Positions 42,347 to 55,944 of a stretch of DNA of 64,000 nt are shown piece after piece. Origin of the DNA: Desmodesmus armatus (Eukaryota > Chlorophyta > Chlorophyceae > Sphaeropleales > Scenedesmaceae); assembly GCA_007449985.2 (NCBI GenBank), contig VIIQ02000616.1, forward strand, positions 124,001-188,000, written 5' to 3'. A program made the translations under genes and the position numbers. How positions within the stretch are numbered: position 1 is the first letter of the stretch; each line of letters begins with the position of its first letter. Below the pieces are notes generated by a model. It was not told where the DNA came from and did no database searches. It saw nothing but the letters and a program-made list of their open reading frames with translations.

Positions 42347-43697
42347 AGCCCCCAGACGTCAGGTGCTGATGCTGATTTCTTTCACCGTGATTGATCTTCG
42401 GCTTATGATTGCGATTTGAAGATGTAGATCCTAGTCCCTGAGCTCAAGCTTCCCGGATGGTGGTGACAGGTCAGCACAACTGCAAAAAGGCACCCCGCCG
42501 CACAAAGCTCCATCCAAAGGCTATAGTTTCAAGTAAAAGTACGCAATTGAGTTGAGCCACATCAAGGCGACCTTGACCATGGCAGATGACACTGTTTGAA
42601 ACAATCACGTTTTCGGCGCGCTCAAGTGAACTACTCGGCTTGTGTATCAGCTAGCTCTTTTGGCTCTTGCACAGCTACTTTGACACTTTGCGCCAAGCAA
42701 CAGCCAGCTGGTTCACAGTCACTGCTACATTAGTCAACGGGTGTTTCAAGCTGATGGGACAGGGCAACCTTGTACAAGCCAGTTCCCCCCTTGATTTTTG
42801 GAGTGATTCATGCAAACAGTTTTGTAAGCTGCAGCAATTGCCAATGGGTCTGGGCTGCAGTGGCAATGCACCAGTGCCAGGCTGGCAACCGAACACACTG
42901 GGCCTCTCTACCCTCAAAAGACAGTCAACTGCCGATGTGCTGCTGCCTGTCTGAGCCTCACACTTGAGATGAGGTAATATCAGGGTACAAAAAGGCCTGC
43001 AATTGATGGGTTGTGGTAAAGCCTTGAAAGGAGGTGCTTACGGGGGGAGTTGGGCTGCCAAAAAGCACTCGACCCTGTGCAAGAAAGTGCAACATGCTCC
43101 CCCCACCACCATCACCACCACCACACACATACACCTCCGTGTAATTACACTGATGCTCCATCTGACACATCCAGGCATGCTGTAATCGTGTGCACATTTC
43201 AGCTGAAAGACCAGCATGGCTCGGCGGTAGTCAAAACCTTTGTGCAGCCGTCAGACGTCTGCTTGCTTGAAGCAACAAGGTAGTCACCACTGGCGTGCGG
43301 TGTGTTGTAGGTGATGTCACGGTTTGGGAACACAATCTGCCACAGCAAAGATTAGCCTGCCTAGTGATCAGCCAGTCGCATTCTCCCACCCTAAAAAACC
43401 AAGTCCTGCACATACAGTCCCTCGCTGACGCCATCGGGTTGGGCAAGCTGAGCACACAACCAGCAAACAAGCCTGGCGTCAGCAATGCCTATACAGTCAG
43501 TCCCCTCAGGTACAAGCAGGGCCGTCAACCCTGCAGTATCTCACCCAATGCTTGCAAACACAAGCCACTGCCAGAATCGCCAAACTTGGTTGGCAAGCTC
43601 CTACTGGTATCAGAACAAGCCTCGGCCTGCAGCGGGGCAGTAAGGTAACAGCCCCCATACTGTGGCACCATGAGTCCAGCCACACCCATGCCAGGGC
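42347..43697. other. Intergenic region between the coiled-coil gene (3') and ApaG gene (5')
   Basis: Both neighbours are on the minus strand. A palindromic TGTAATTACA at 43140-43149 offers a polyadenylation signal on either strand, about 550 bases past the coiled-coil stop. The plus-strand frame at 42667-42954 has no family, splice or composition support. An HHHHHH-like CAC run near 43108-43127 is simple sequence. Confidence 0.6.
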
Positions 43698-46600
43698 CTA
43701 GATGAAGCCGAACAGGTCCGCTGCAGCACCACCTGCTGCCGCACCCTTCTTGCCAGCAGCCTGCTGAGAAGCCATGGGTTCCTGCAAAGGCAAGCAGACA
43801 AAGGACAGGCCAGCACTACTGATTCTTGTGCTGCCCCAAATGTTGCAGTGCCCTGCTGCATATGTGCCATGCATATGGTTGCACCGTGCCATGTGCAGGG
43901 CATGCAGCAGCTGGTGGTGGGACGGACCTTGCTGACGGTGCCATACAGGGCGGGAAACAACGGGCGTCTCACGACAATGGGCTTGTAGCAAGGGCCTGCT
44001 GTACAGTCACATGTGACAGTCACATTGCCAGCACACATGGTGGCTGCGCACCTTGGTGAACTTGGGGGCAGGTGGTGCCATCCTGCTGCGGCCTGCTGTG
44101 GCAGCAGCGCCAGAAGGGCGCCGGCGCTTGGCGTTGGCAGCAGATGTCTGCTGCTTGCTGCCACTGCTGACCTCGCCGCCCACGTCACTCCTGCACACAA
44201 CACAGCGCAGCAGTCGTTGGTGTGGTGATCGCGCTGAAAGGCCCAATTGTGTGATCTGAGGGCCGCTGGTTAGCTGGAGCACGGCCGCTGCTAGCACGAG
44301 CACAAATGGCTGTTCTGCTGCACGCAAAGTCAGCCCTCAAGGTCTGCCGCAGAGCAAGGACCTGCCAGAGTGCCACGTTGCGCCACTGTACACCCCAAGA
44401 GCCCCACCTGTGGCTGCCGCCCGTCAGCCGTGATGAGGTTGCCATGGCAGCCAGGCGGCCTCCCTTGCTGGCAGTGGGAACTGCTGAAGAGGGGCCTGCT
44501 GACCCCAGAGCCTGGCTGCCAAAGCCTGGCGCAGGACGCTTCCTGCTTGCACCTGCAGCTGCTGCTGTGGTGCCAGCAGCCTGCTGCTGCTGCCTGCTGC
44601 TTGGCGCTGTGTGGACCCTTGCTGCAGCACCAGCAGCAGCAGGTGCTGCCGCAGCGCCCTTGCTGCCAGCACGTGCAAAGCTCGCCTGGTGGGTCTTAGG
44701 GCCAGATGTCACTGCCGTTGCTGTTGAGGTGTGGCGTGAGCGTGGCACCTGCCACGGTGGCAGCCACAAAGCAAAGCAAGCAATCGTTGACGATCAAGCA
44801 GGCACGACGCACACACAAAACACTCATATTGGTTGGCGTACAAGCGGCGCCCAGCCCGACTGTATGCAGCACACTCAACCTCCCTCCTTTGCCCTCGGAC
44901 CAGGCAGTCAGATTTTTTTCCTGATGCTGTCTGTGTGGCCAGGCGGAAGGAACCCGGCCCGGTACAGTGAAAAGTGCACATTGCGAGCCCAAGTAAGGTG
45001 GCAGCTCAGGCACACCTTCCTCACCTCGTACGTGTCGTCCCTGCCGTCGTCTGCATCACTGTCTGTGTCGTCCCCACCTCCCTGGCTGGTCATGTTGCTC
45101 ACAAGGTCAGCATAGCGCTCAGGGGCAGCAGCCACGCGGGGGCGCTTCTTGGCACTGCGACATGCACAGTGGCAACAGTGTCATGGCGGCAGCACAGCAG
45201 ACCCAGCAGCAGAAAGTGAGCCTTTTGTTGAACACAAATGGGCAGTATACGCACCCACAGCCTGGGGCGCACAGCCTGCAACCATGCTTGGGAGGCGATT
45301 GTCAAGCGGTCAAGTTTGGCAAAAAAAAAGCTCTACGGCAGCAGCACTGCACTGGCCGCGCAAGCATACTATGCAAGGTGCCCGCATCATGGTGAGACGC
45401 AAAACTGAGCAAGTCTGACACCGTTGACTCAAGACAACTCACCCAACAGCGGCAGCAGCGCCTGTGGTGGCTGTGACAGCTCCCTTCTTGGCCCGTGGCT
45501 CTGGCTCAGCGGCTGGGTGAGGTGTCTTGAAGGCCGCCAGCTGTGCCTGAGTAGCACCACCCTCCTGTGGCTCTGCTGTGCTCCTGCCACCGCGCTGCTT
45601 GCTCTGCTGGCGCTGCTGAGGCCTGCCGCGCTGCAGCTTGGCAGCTGTGCTGAGCTTGGCAGGCTGAGACTGTGCTGGCTGCTCACCATCATCCTCCCAC
45701 TCCTCGTCCTCATCCTGCTGTGCTGCATCGTCTGCTGTGTCCTTGCTGTAGCCCTGCGTGGCTGCAGCAATGGCGCCTGCCACCTGCCAAGCCTCCGCTT
45801 GTGTTGCTGGCAGGTCGCTGCCATCCTCTCCGTAGTCAAAGCCTGAGTGCTCCCTGCCACCAACATCTGCTTCTGGTGCTGGCAGGCCTGCTGCATCAGG
45901 GTGTGAGGGCTGGCCTTTGCCCTTCCGCTGCTGCTGCTTGCCCTTGCTGTGAAGCTGCTGCTGAGGCTGGGTGGCTTTCACCTGCTCCTGCTCCTCCTCC
46001 TCCTCGTCAAGCTGCAGCTGCAGCTTTTGGTCTGCATCACTGGGACCGTCAGCCTGGGTGCAGATTGCAAAGTTCAAGGCACAAAATCAGTTCAATCACA
46101 AGCTTGCACAGTTGATGTATGGATGGCTGCAACTGGCTGCTGCAGGCAGGCGTGGCCGACTTCAGACTGAAAGAAAAAGATGTGATACAGCTGTACTGCA
46201 TGTTTACCAGGCTATTCAGACAGACGCCATGTAGGACAGGCCCTAACTCCCTACCTACCTGGGTGGGTGCTGCGCTGGCCTTGCCGCCAGCCACTGCAGC
46301 TGTTGGTGGCTGGATGCCAGCTGTGGAGGGTGTCTTGTGGGTGCTCATGGCCTTGTGGGCTGCCAGCTGCTCCTCAGCAGCCTGGCGTGCAGCTTGCAGA
46401 GCATCGTTGTGCTGCTGGGCTGCCTGCAGCCTCTCAGCCAGCTGGGCATGCTCAACCTGTACAGGCAGCAGAAAGGCACGGCAGCGGTCACGGTCGGCGG
46501 AATAATTACTGCTGTAGACACAGTTTGTTTCGTGTGCAAGCGGATGCTGGATGATCAAGCACATGCAGCACACAGGGTATGACGACAAGTAAGGAGTCAG

Positions 46601-49600
46601 CAGCAACAACTGCAGCACCAGGACCCTGTACCTCTGCCTCATTATGCTTGGTGATCAGGGCTTGGTGGGCTCCCTGCAGCTCTGCCAGCTGTGCCTCCAC
46701 ACCCTGCAAACAAGACGGCAGCAACAACACATCACACAACAGGGGTTCAGGCAGTGGCACTTACTCTGTATGGCGCCTCCAACAAGAAGCATATGTGTTT
46801 ATGCATTGGCATGCCAGATGAGGCCAGCCCAGCTGTACGTATATTGCACCGTCAATTTTGAGTGTGCCTCAAAGTGTGCCTCAAAGAAAGCTTCGCAGTC
46901 CCTCCTGCTCACTGCTGACAATGGAAATGACGGATCATCACACTCATACCTGTATAGATTGAGGGAGTCAGCAAGCAATACAACAGTTGAGCTGGTATTA
47001 CCCTTGCAGCACTCACCTCAGCAACCTTGCACTTGTCCTGCAGCGCGCTGACATCCCGCTGCAGCTCCTGCAGGAGGGTCTCCTTCTCCTGAAGGCGAAG
47101 GCAGGCACGCCGCACACAAGTCGTAGTCACATGTGCTGACCGGCAAGCATGCAGCGGCAACTGCACTGCAAAGGCTGTGCTGACCACACCATTTAGTAGT
47201 GTTACAGCCTGTCTGGAAGCAGCATAGCCCGCAAAGTGCATTACCCAGCAAGCGGAGCTGGGTGAGTGTTAACAGCCACCTGTACATTCCCAGCGTCAAA
47301 CGACAAGCTCACCTCTGCCTCCTTGACCCTGTCCAGCAGCTTCTTGTTCTCAGTCTGTTGCTCTGTCAAGCCAGCAGCTTGCTCCTGCACAGACACAGCA
47401 CAACACAGTATGAGCAGCAACGGTAAAACCTCGGGTAACCACGCCCTTCAACCTTTGGCTCCATCTGCCATGGGTACCATGCAGGTTGCTCAGTGAGGCC
47501 TGGTGCACTTTGGTGCCTGTAGCACAACACAAAGCAGGCCTGGCATGGCAGGACAAAGCTGACGCTGTTACCAGCACCTCAGCCTACCTCTGCGCTCTTG
47601 TACTTGTTCAGCAATGCCGCGTTGTCAGCCTCCATGAGCTTCAGCTTGCTCTTCAGGTCAGCCTGGGAGGCAGCAGCATAGCAGCAGGGCAGCACAACAA
47701 CAATGTAACACCGGACAGCGCCCTGTCACGCTGGCAGCTTGTGTGGCAGTGGTGCACCATGCATACGTGTCCTGCCATCGTAGCAAACAGCACGCCTGCG
47801 GACAGTCAACCTAGGGTTACTCATGCATGCACAGAGTTCATGGCAACACATGGAAAAAGGGAACAGCTGCTGCAGGCATGCAGCCACACATACGGGTGCG
47901 TGCGCCATGCTTTTTCAGAATCAGCACACGACACACACCTGTGCAGTCTCCAAATTTGCCAGCTGTTCCTGCATGGTGTGCTGTGCAGCCTTGGCCTCTT
48001 CCAGCTGCTTCAGGAGTGCAGACGTGGCTTTGCTGCTGCTGTGGATGTGCTCCTTCAGGGCTGCCTCCTTCTCCAGCAGACTGCTTGTCACGCTGCACAC
48101 AAACAAAAGAGCGGGAAAGTGTGCTGAGATGCAGCGGTGTTGCAAAAGCAACCATTGCAGCGTGCAAAGCAAATCATGTTGCACAGACGGGATAACTGCA
48201 CACCAGCCACACATGCAGACCATGCTGCATGCTATGGTGCAACCTCCTGCAGCTTGCTATCCATCACCTCCTGCAGGTACAGATGCAACAGCTCCTTTGG
48301 TCCAAGCAAGAGTCAGTGTGACCAGGAACAATTCCGCCAGGAAGCACGGCTGGTCTCCAGGCTGGCCCCTGGCAATGCGGAAGCTCCATTGTCCCTTACC
48401 TCTCCAGCTGTGCCTGGTCCTTGCCCCTGGACTTGCGCTCCTCCTCCAGGCCGGCCACTGCCTCGCTCAGCAGCTCCTGCAGCTTGTTGCGCTCCTCGTG
48501 GGCAGCCTGCAGGGCCAGCCTGGCCTGCTCGGTCTTAGCGCTGGCAGCAGTGGCAGCGTCTGACACAGCCAGCTGCTTTTCCTGCTCTGCAGTGGCGTTG
48601 AGGGCTGTGTTGGCCGCCTGCAGGGTCTCCACCTGGCGCTTGAGGTCGTCCACCTCGGATGTCAGCTGCAGGACGGCAGCACACAACACGCATGAGATGG
48701 CTTGTCACGCTGACATGGGGTGGCTTGCTGTTGATGGTGGCTGCAATACAGCTGTGTGCCAGACTGCGGCAGGGCTGGCGCCACAAGGATACATCTGTGT
48801 GCTGGATGTAATGCGGGTGCCTTGCACAACAGCTGTCACACAGCCACTCATCCATCCAGCGCCCCATGCAGATGCATGCGGATGTGAGCAAGTCATGGAA
48901 AATAGGCGCCACACTGTCGCTTGCTGATGCACCTACCTTGCGGGCCTGCGCCATGGATTGGTCCATTTTCTGCACAGTAGACAGCACACCAAGTCAGCAT
49001 ATCGCCATGGCTTCAGCGTAAAGAGCCTGTGCCAGCACTCACGCCAGCATGCACTCATGGATTGCCATGGGTTGGCTTGGTGCGCACCCTAACAAAGCTC
49101 CTGACGACTGCTACTCAACAATACACACTCCAGAGTGCGCCTGTTTTGTCCAATCAGTGAACTCATGCCTGCATGTTCAGACAGCAACCACTGTAGCGGT
49201 GCCACCCCGGTGTCGTTGCTGCAAGCATACCTCAGCTGACATCTCCATCTGCCTCCTGTTGGATGTGCGCTCTGTCAGCAGCTTGTTCTTCAGGCTGTCC
49301 AGCTCTGAGGTCCTCTGCTCCAGCTCAGCCATGGCAGCAGCCTTGCTGGCCTCAAACGATGCTTGCAGGGTGGCCAGCTGGTCCTGCAGTTGTGTACGGC
49401 AAGACACAGTCAGAAAGATCACAATTGCAGCACAGCAGCAGTCCTGGATACACGTGCTTGCCACATCATCCCCACCATGCTTCTATGCCATGCCATGCCT
49501 GCATGTGATGCACATCAACTGGAAGGTATGATGCAGCAAACCCACATTTTTGGCTGTTTGCCATCATGCTCCAGCTGAATGCTGGTGCAGGGTGACCACT

Positions 49601-52600
49601 CAGCACATATCCTTGCAGCAGATCTGAGGCATACCTTGATTGACACATCCTCTTCCTGCAGCTCCTGGTACTTGTCCTGCAGTGCTGTCAGCTCCTCAAA
49701 AGCCGCAGTGTGCTCTCCAGACACCTTGCCCTGCAAGCAGTGCACATACACAGTGCGGCTATGCAGGCAGGCCTCATCGTGTGGTCCAGGATGCGCAACA
49801 GCACCAGGCCACGATGCACATGCATGCTTATGGGTTTTGAACCAGGTGCATGTCAATCATCCCTGGTGTGATTGCGGAATTGGGCCCTGAACCCTCACCT
49901 GTGCCTCTATTGCCTCAGCCAGCTGCTGCTCCAGACGCTCAATGGTGGTCTTGGACTCCTCAGCAGCAGCCCCAGCAGCCTGCTGTGCCTCCTGCAGGTC
50001 CTTGGCTAGCTGTTCCTCTTGGGCACGGCTGGTGTAGAGCTCAGCCTCAGTCTCTGCCTGCTTGGTTGTGGCTTCCTCCAGCTGAATGGACAGCTTCTCA
50101 GCAGAGGCTTCCATCTCTGCGACAAGGCAGCAGCAAGGTGGTCTGGACAGGGCACTTGCCACAGCATGATGTGTCCTGCAGCAAAAGCATGCTCCTCCAG
50201 GTCTTGAAAAATTCAAAAGCTGACTGCCAACCAGCCTAGCGTGCTGCCAACCGACGTTCCTGAGCAAGCATTGCACTCGTTGTCATGCCATGGCTCACGC
50301 ATGCATGGCAGAGGCACACCTTTCTGCCTCAACTCGTAGGCGTCAATCTTGCCGCACAGCTCCTGGATCTTCTGGTCTGCTGCAACGGCAGCAGCACTGT
50401 CCTCCTCGGCCTTGGCCTGGGCAGCCAGCAGCTGTTGCTGGTGGTCTGACAGCTGCACCTGCAGGGCAGTTGAAGCTGCCGTGTGCTGCTCCTGCAGGCG
50501 CAGCACTGTGGACTCATGCTCCTGCTGGACGCGTCGCAGGTTGCTGTTGGCATCAGCACAGGCGTCTTGGGTAGTCTTGAGCTCAGACTGCAGGAAGGAA
50601 ACCTTGGCCTCAGCCTCAGCCTTTGCAGCCATGCATGCGGCCTGCAGCAGGTCAAACGAGATAGAGCACACAGTGAGTTGGTTCGATTGCGCATGTTTCT
50701 GGAATGTGCCGCCCTCGCAACCGTTCCTGCTAGCATCCTAACCTACTGTGCATCCGGCTGCCCTGCACAACTGCATGAGCAGGTTAATGTTGCAGTACCA
50801 CGGCAAGCCCTGAGTTTGCTGCCACCCACCAGCTGTGCCAGTGCATCTTGCAGCTCCTTGTCCTGGGCATCAAAGGCAGCACTCCTCTGCTGCAGGTCAG
50901 ACTCAAGGCTGGCATTCTTGCCACATGCTGCATCACCAGAAAGTGGCAGGAGTCAGCATGCCTTTCAGACATCGCACGATACAGTATGAATGTCACTAAC
51001 ACGGACGCTGTTGCTAGTTAGCCATCATGCAGCTGATGCGGTGTCAGCACAAGCTAGAGCACTGGACATGAGGCGCATACAGGGGCATGGGGCACACTGC
51101 ATGCAGCTCGCAAGCGACCTTCAGCCTCTCTGTTGCCCGCAGACTTACCTTCCTGCAGCTTTGCCTCAGCAGCCTGCCGCTCAGCCTCACATGCAGTAAG
51201 CCTGGCCTCCACAGACTGCAGGACAGCAGGACATGCACAGCCATTGCAGCATGAGGAATTCCCAGCAGGAGGCTCTGTCCCATGTGACACTGGGCGCACA
51301 AAGTGCTGCAGTGCTGCTGCTTCCCAAACTGCATGCAGATGGTCAAGCGCTGACATGCTCTCTGCATAATGTTGAAGACAAGTGCTGGAGACCTCACCAT
51401 GATGGTTGACTCCTGCTGCCCCAGAAAGCCCCTCAACAGGGCTTGCACCTCGCCCCCTGCGACAGGAACGGCCATGCACAAGAACAGTGGTGAACACAGG
51501 AGCCACTGTGTGGCGAATCTGGCATGTGAGGGCATGGCGCTAGCAATCTGCCAAGCCTGCTGAACTGACTGTATGGCTCACCCTGTTGGAACTGGTCATG
51601 CAGGCCAGCATGCTTGAGCACGTTGGTCTGGTGCAGGGCATCCACAACATCCAGCTTCTCCTTGAGTTGGTGGGTGATGAAGGTGTCTGCAGGCAAGAAG
51701 CGCACACCCGGTTCCATACGTCAGATGCAGTTGCAGCCACCCAGACGCCATGCCGCCTGGGACAAGATCGCGTGGCATGTGTCCTTGATGGTGCATGCTG
51801 TTGTTGTCTTGCCCAGCACACCACCTGCCCCAGTCAGTCTGGGTGTCAGCGCGGGTGCAGCGAAGCAAAGCATGGGGTCAAGGACATCTGCTCTGCATGC
51901 ATGATGGCAGCTGCCCTCACAACAGCGCTGGTCAGGAGCGTACCCTGTTTGATGCGTGCTTTGAGCTCTTGGATGACCTGCATGAGGGACTCCTTCTCCT
52001 TGGTGAGGTTGTTGGCCTGCTCCTGAGCCTGCTTGAGCTTGGCGCTCTGCAGGACACCACATCCCATCAGAATGTTTGTTCAGGGTGTGCTGGTCCGCAA
52101 TCCGAACTGCGCTGGCGGCCATATGTACGCTGCCATATGTTGATGACTGATTGGTAACGCGCTGCACACTTCTGCTGCCACCAGGGCATGCTGCTGTCAC
52201 AGCTGAGCAGGGTGTGTGCTGACCAGCACATCAGGCGCTGTCATAGAGACTGAAGCCCCCATCCAATCCATATGAGGATGAATCCACACTCGAGTGTATG
52301 CGAGCAAGCAGGCAAGCATGTACGTACCATCATCTCGTTGCGCTGGTGTGTGGCCTGCTGATCCTGCAACCAGGTGTCTGCAGACAGCAACAGCAGTTGT
52401 GTGTGAAGCACGTGCACCAGCAAAGAAGCATTCCAGACAGAGAGTACATACACATTGTCAACAGGAGGAAAGGAGTGTCGATGCCAACTGGCAACTGTGT
52501 GACGCCTCAAACTGCACTCCCAACTGCTGCTGTTGCGGTGTCACACCCGCACCTGCTGTCTTCTTCAGGTCCTCCAAGCCTGATGTGAGGGACTGCCCTC

Positions 52601-52724
52601 CCATGCCACCTGCCATCATGCGTCCAGCCATCATGGCGCCACCAGCCCCGCCTTGCTGGCCCACCAGCAACTTCAGGGCCCCAGTGAACTGGGGCCTGCT
52701 GTTGTACTGTAGCGTCTGCTGCAT
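43698..52724 (-). CDS. Long coiled-coil protein of unknown function, 1247 aa
   Basis: Not recognised. Twenty-five exons, 52724-52553, 52377-52328, 52046-51944, 51686-51582, 51456-51398, 51215-51149, 50927-50830, 50641-50320, 50116-49899, 49730-49635, 49383-49231, 48969-48937, 48665-48400, 48092-47939, 47662-47588, 47384-47313, 47088-47017, 46703-46632, 46456-46259, 46053-45443, 45154-45025, 44748-44408, 44190-44052, 43981-43928 and 43781-43698, keep phase and total exactly 1248 codons. Residues 1-57 include a Gly/Met-rich segment. About 58-780 are near-continuous heptads (AQLAERLQAAQQHNDALQAA, EELTALQDKYQELQEEDVSI). After an acidic stretch (DEDEEWEDDGE) comes an Ala/Lys/Arg-rich basic, probably disordered region with AKRRRPS-type signals, then a hydrophobic end (RRPLFPALYGTVSK to DLFGFI). 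There is no motor or ATPase motif. A scaffold role, perhaps nuclear or cytoskeletal, is only a guess. Four adjacent exons of 75, 72, 72 and 72 nt look duplicated. Confidence 0.85.
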
Positions 52725-53058
52725 ATCTTGCCACGAGCCCTCCCAGCACCCAAAGCACGGACCAACGTTTTTCTAGAGCAAATTCAGCGTGTAAGGAGCA
52801 GGGATGGCTGATGATGGTGCCTGACGTTTGCAGCAGATCGGTGTGCGCGGCAAACGTGAAATGTGGCGATAAGAGATCATACACGCCAAACAAGACCCCA
52901 GGATAAACGCAATGTTCAGTTGCAACCACGGCCACCTGCCCCTGCAACAGCAGCAGCAAGCTGTTACGCCAGCCTGTTACAATTGCTGTTCAAATGTGGG
53001 ATCCCTCAGAATTGCAGCACTCAGCACTCAGCACTCAGCATTTTCTCAAGCCAACCGA
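52725..53058. other. Short spacer between the GC1-like gene (3') and coiled-coil gene (5')
   Basis: These 334 bases must hold the GC1-like 3' UTR and the coiled-coil promoter and leader. Short direct repeats of CAGCACTCAG lie at 53018-53040. Apart from the TGTAA noted separately, nothing else is visible. Confidence 0.6.
52977..52981 (-). terminator. TGTAA polyadenylation signal of the GC1-like gene
   Basis: TTACA on the plus strand is TGTAA on the minus strand, 78 bases beyond the TGA stop at 53059. The short distance and correct strand make it a good candidate. Confidence 0.55.
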
Positions 53059-55944
53059 TCACTTCAGCAGGTTCTTCAGGGCATCACCCAGCTCTGTGTA
53101 CTTGAACCTGAAGCCAGCTTGCTGTGCCCGTGTGGGCAGCACCTTCTGGCCCTCCAGCACCACCTGCAGATTGGAAGGCAACAGCAGATTGGCACATAAG
53201 CACATAGCAGCATGTTTTGCACCAAAAAACCATGCTGGTGCTTGAAAGAGAAACATTTTTGCGGCAACCATAGTTTGCTTGCAGCAGGTACAACAGCACA
53301 CGTGTACGGCTGCCAAACAATGTCAATCCTGGCACCAACACCACCCACTCCACTCGACCTTAGTGTGCATTACACATACCTGAGCGCCCTCACCCAGCAG
53401 GGTGGTGATTGCAAAGTCTGGCACTGGCAGCCAGCTGGGCCGGCCCATCACGCCACCGACTGCACTGCACAGCTGCGCCATGGTGACCGGCTTGGGTGCT
53501 GTACCGTTGTACACGCCCGAGTAGCTGGGGTTCCTGATGGAATCGATGATCAGGTCCACCAGGTCATCCCTGTGGATCCAACTGACCCACTGCTTGCCAC
53601 TGCCCAGGGGCCCACCTGCACACGCCAAGTACATGGCAGCAGTCAGTGTGTTACAATCAACGAGCACGGCTGCTGTCCTGAAACCACTGCTGGCAGCCGT
53701 AGACACGGCCGCAGCCTGTACATGTGAAAGAACAGTCACTGCTTCCCATGCTGATGTCAATGCACAGCATTCTGGACTTGCTGTGACATCCAGAATGCAC
53801 CATGCCCAGTCAAGGACAGGGGGTGTGTTGTGGCAGCCTGCCAGTAGACCTGGCAAAGAACGAGGGGCAATTGGTGCCTCCCAGCTCACCCGCAAAGAGC
53901 TCAAAGATTGGCAGCATGCGCGCCAGCACCCCGCCGTCACGCGCCAACACGATGCCTGTCCGGATAATAACCACACGTGTGCTGTTTGGCACTTTGGCTG
54001 CTGCTGCTTCCCAATCTGCGACAGACAGTGACGCAGCAGGACCGTCCTTTGAAAGGGGCATGTTTGTGAACGACTGCTTGTCTGCATTTACATTCCTGGC
54101 GGATGAAAGCATCTGGATCTGTCCATATACTGTCATTCGGGCACTGTTGAGTGCTGGTCGTTTCTATCACTGTGAAGCCCAGCGAGCCGCAACACAGCTT
54201 TGAAGCCAGACCCCCAGCTGCTGCATCTGCAACTTGGCTGAATTATGTTTTTGGGTAGGCATAGGGAAGCCAGACCCCCACCAGCTGGCCACACACGCAA
54301 CAGCCAAGTCTACCCGACTGCCGGGAGCCCGAGGCAAAGCTACACACATGGATGAGAGACGGCTAACACCCCCAGTCCAGGAGATGCCCCGGGCTCGCTG
54401 AGCGTCCGGACCAAAAAAAGGATGGAGGTAGAACCCAAACACCTCCTTGGTGTACCACAGCACACAGCCGCGCACACCCAACCAATGCGCTGTTCTGGGC
54501 GCAATTGCATGCTGAGGCAGTTGAGCTGCTGGGAGCCATTGCCCAACCACCCGAAGGAGCCTCCTGTTGCACTTGCAGCGCTGTCTCACGCTCACCTTTG
54601 CAGATCTCGGCCAAGTAATCATTGCCAGCTGGGCTGTCCTCAGTGAAGCTGCTGTTCTGGCTGGCACCATAATAGCCGACTGCTGAAGACGACACAAACA
54701 CCTTGGGCCGCTGGTTGTCAGCTGCAGTGCTGATGGAGCTCTGCGGGATAGCACGGCACAGTACAGATACTCTGCGTCAGGGTCCCGTCAAGAGTTGCAC
54801 CACTAGCCAGTGCTCCTCCTCACACCTTGAGTAACTTTGCGTGACTGATAGCCTGGCGCACTGAGACAGCAGCTGCCACACAATGGGCTGTTGATGTCGC
54901 TGCCTGCGCTGCTGGCATGTGGCTGGTGCCAGCACGGCTGAGCTGACACTTACTGCTAGGCGACCTGTGATGTCCAGGCGGGACTGCTTGATCTGCTTCT
55001 TGATCTCCGGCGTCCACCTGACACAGAGAGTGGCGACACATATACACGGTGTTTGGTGCAGCACAGAGGTGCCAATATGCACTGCAATGTGCAGAGTAAC
55101 CCTGACATCCTCCGTTGGAAGCGCGCTGCAACTCATGTGACAAAGCTGATACCAAACTGCATTGACACATGGAGACCCATGTGTGGGGCTGACTTGGTGT
55201 GCCGCAGTGCCAGGCAGCGCTGTTGGCGTGCGTTTCTTGTTGCTGTGGCAACAAGGTTGCGACCTGTTCTGCCAGCTCGCAGCAGCTGTTTGGGATTGGA
55301 CCCACCTGGTGCCAATGGGCTCGCCAGCCAGGTTGACAACTGCATCAGACCCCTTGACTGCATCTGCTATCTGGGATAAGCTGTAGAACTCTAGGCCTGG
55401 GTACTGCAGCTTTGACTTCGCGCTGTTGACGTTGCGAGTGACCACACGGACCTTGTTGCCCTGGGATGCGAGCTTTGCTGCCAGCCTGCTGCCCACCAGG
55501 CCCGTTGCACCTGCAGGCAAGTTTGCACAGAAGCACGGTGTTTGGGTGCACGGGCTGCATGGAGGTGCTCACGAAATGTAATTGAATGTTGCTGACCGTC
55601 CCTCCCTTGCTGGGTTAGCACCCCTGGTGGGTCTCGCAACTAGTGCAGTTGTGGTTGTCAGTGAGCCTGCCCTGTGTACCTGTGATGGTGACCGTCAGCT
55701 TGTCCCCGCCAGCCTGGCTGGCCACCCTGACAGCATGCCGCCTGGATTTGCAAGCAATGCCGGTTGCTGCTGGCTGGAAAGGTGCTGGTGACCGCAGCAT
55801 CAGTGAAGATCTGGTGTGGTCTGGTTGGGGCAGGACACCGATGGCACTGTGTAGGCTGCTTCCTGCACAAGATGGCTTTCCTAATGCACAGCTTTGTGAC
55901 TGTTTAGCACCCAAACGACCAGTCTGCTGCTGAAGGCACTGCAT
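53059..55944 (-). CDS. GC1: Epimerase family protein, SDR39U1/GIANT CHLOROPLAST 1-like, plastid
   Basis: Exons 55944-55680, 55510-55306, 55017-54954, 54740-54596, 54015-53890, 53615-53380 and 53163-53059 join to 381 residues. The first 80 or so are Ser/Arg/Gln-rich, consistent with a chloroplast transit peptide. The rest is a TIGR01777/YfcH-type extended SDR: nucleotide-binding TGATGLVG (about residues 88-95), DAVVNLAGEPIGTRW, FVSSSAVGYYG, VVIIRTGIVLARDGGVL, WVSWIHRDDLV and GVYNGTAPKPVTM. It closes with the DUF1731-like GQKVLPTRAQQAGFRFKY. In plants the GC1/SulA homologue sits on the stromal side of the inner envelope and affects plastid division; enzymatic substrate is not established. It is divergent from the CDKD gene. 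Confidence 0.93.

Noticed and set aside
42667..42954. 95-codon plus-strand open frame in an intergenic region
   Set aside because: No similarity, splice context or codon pattern supports it.
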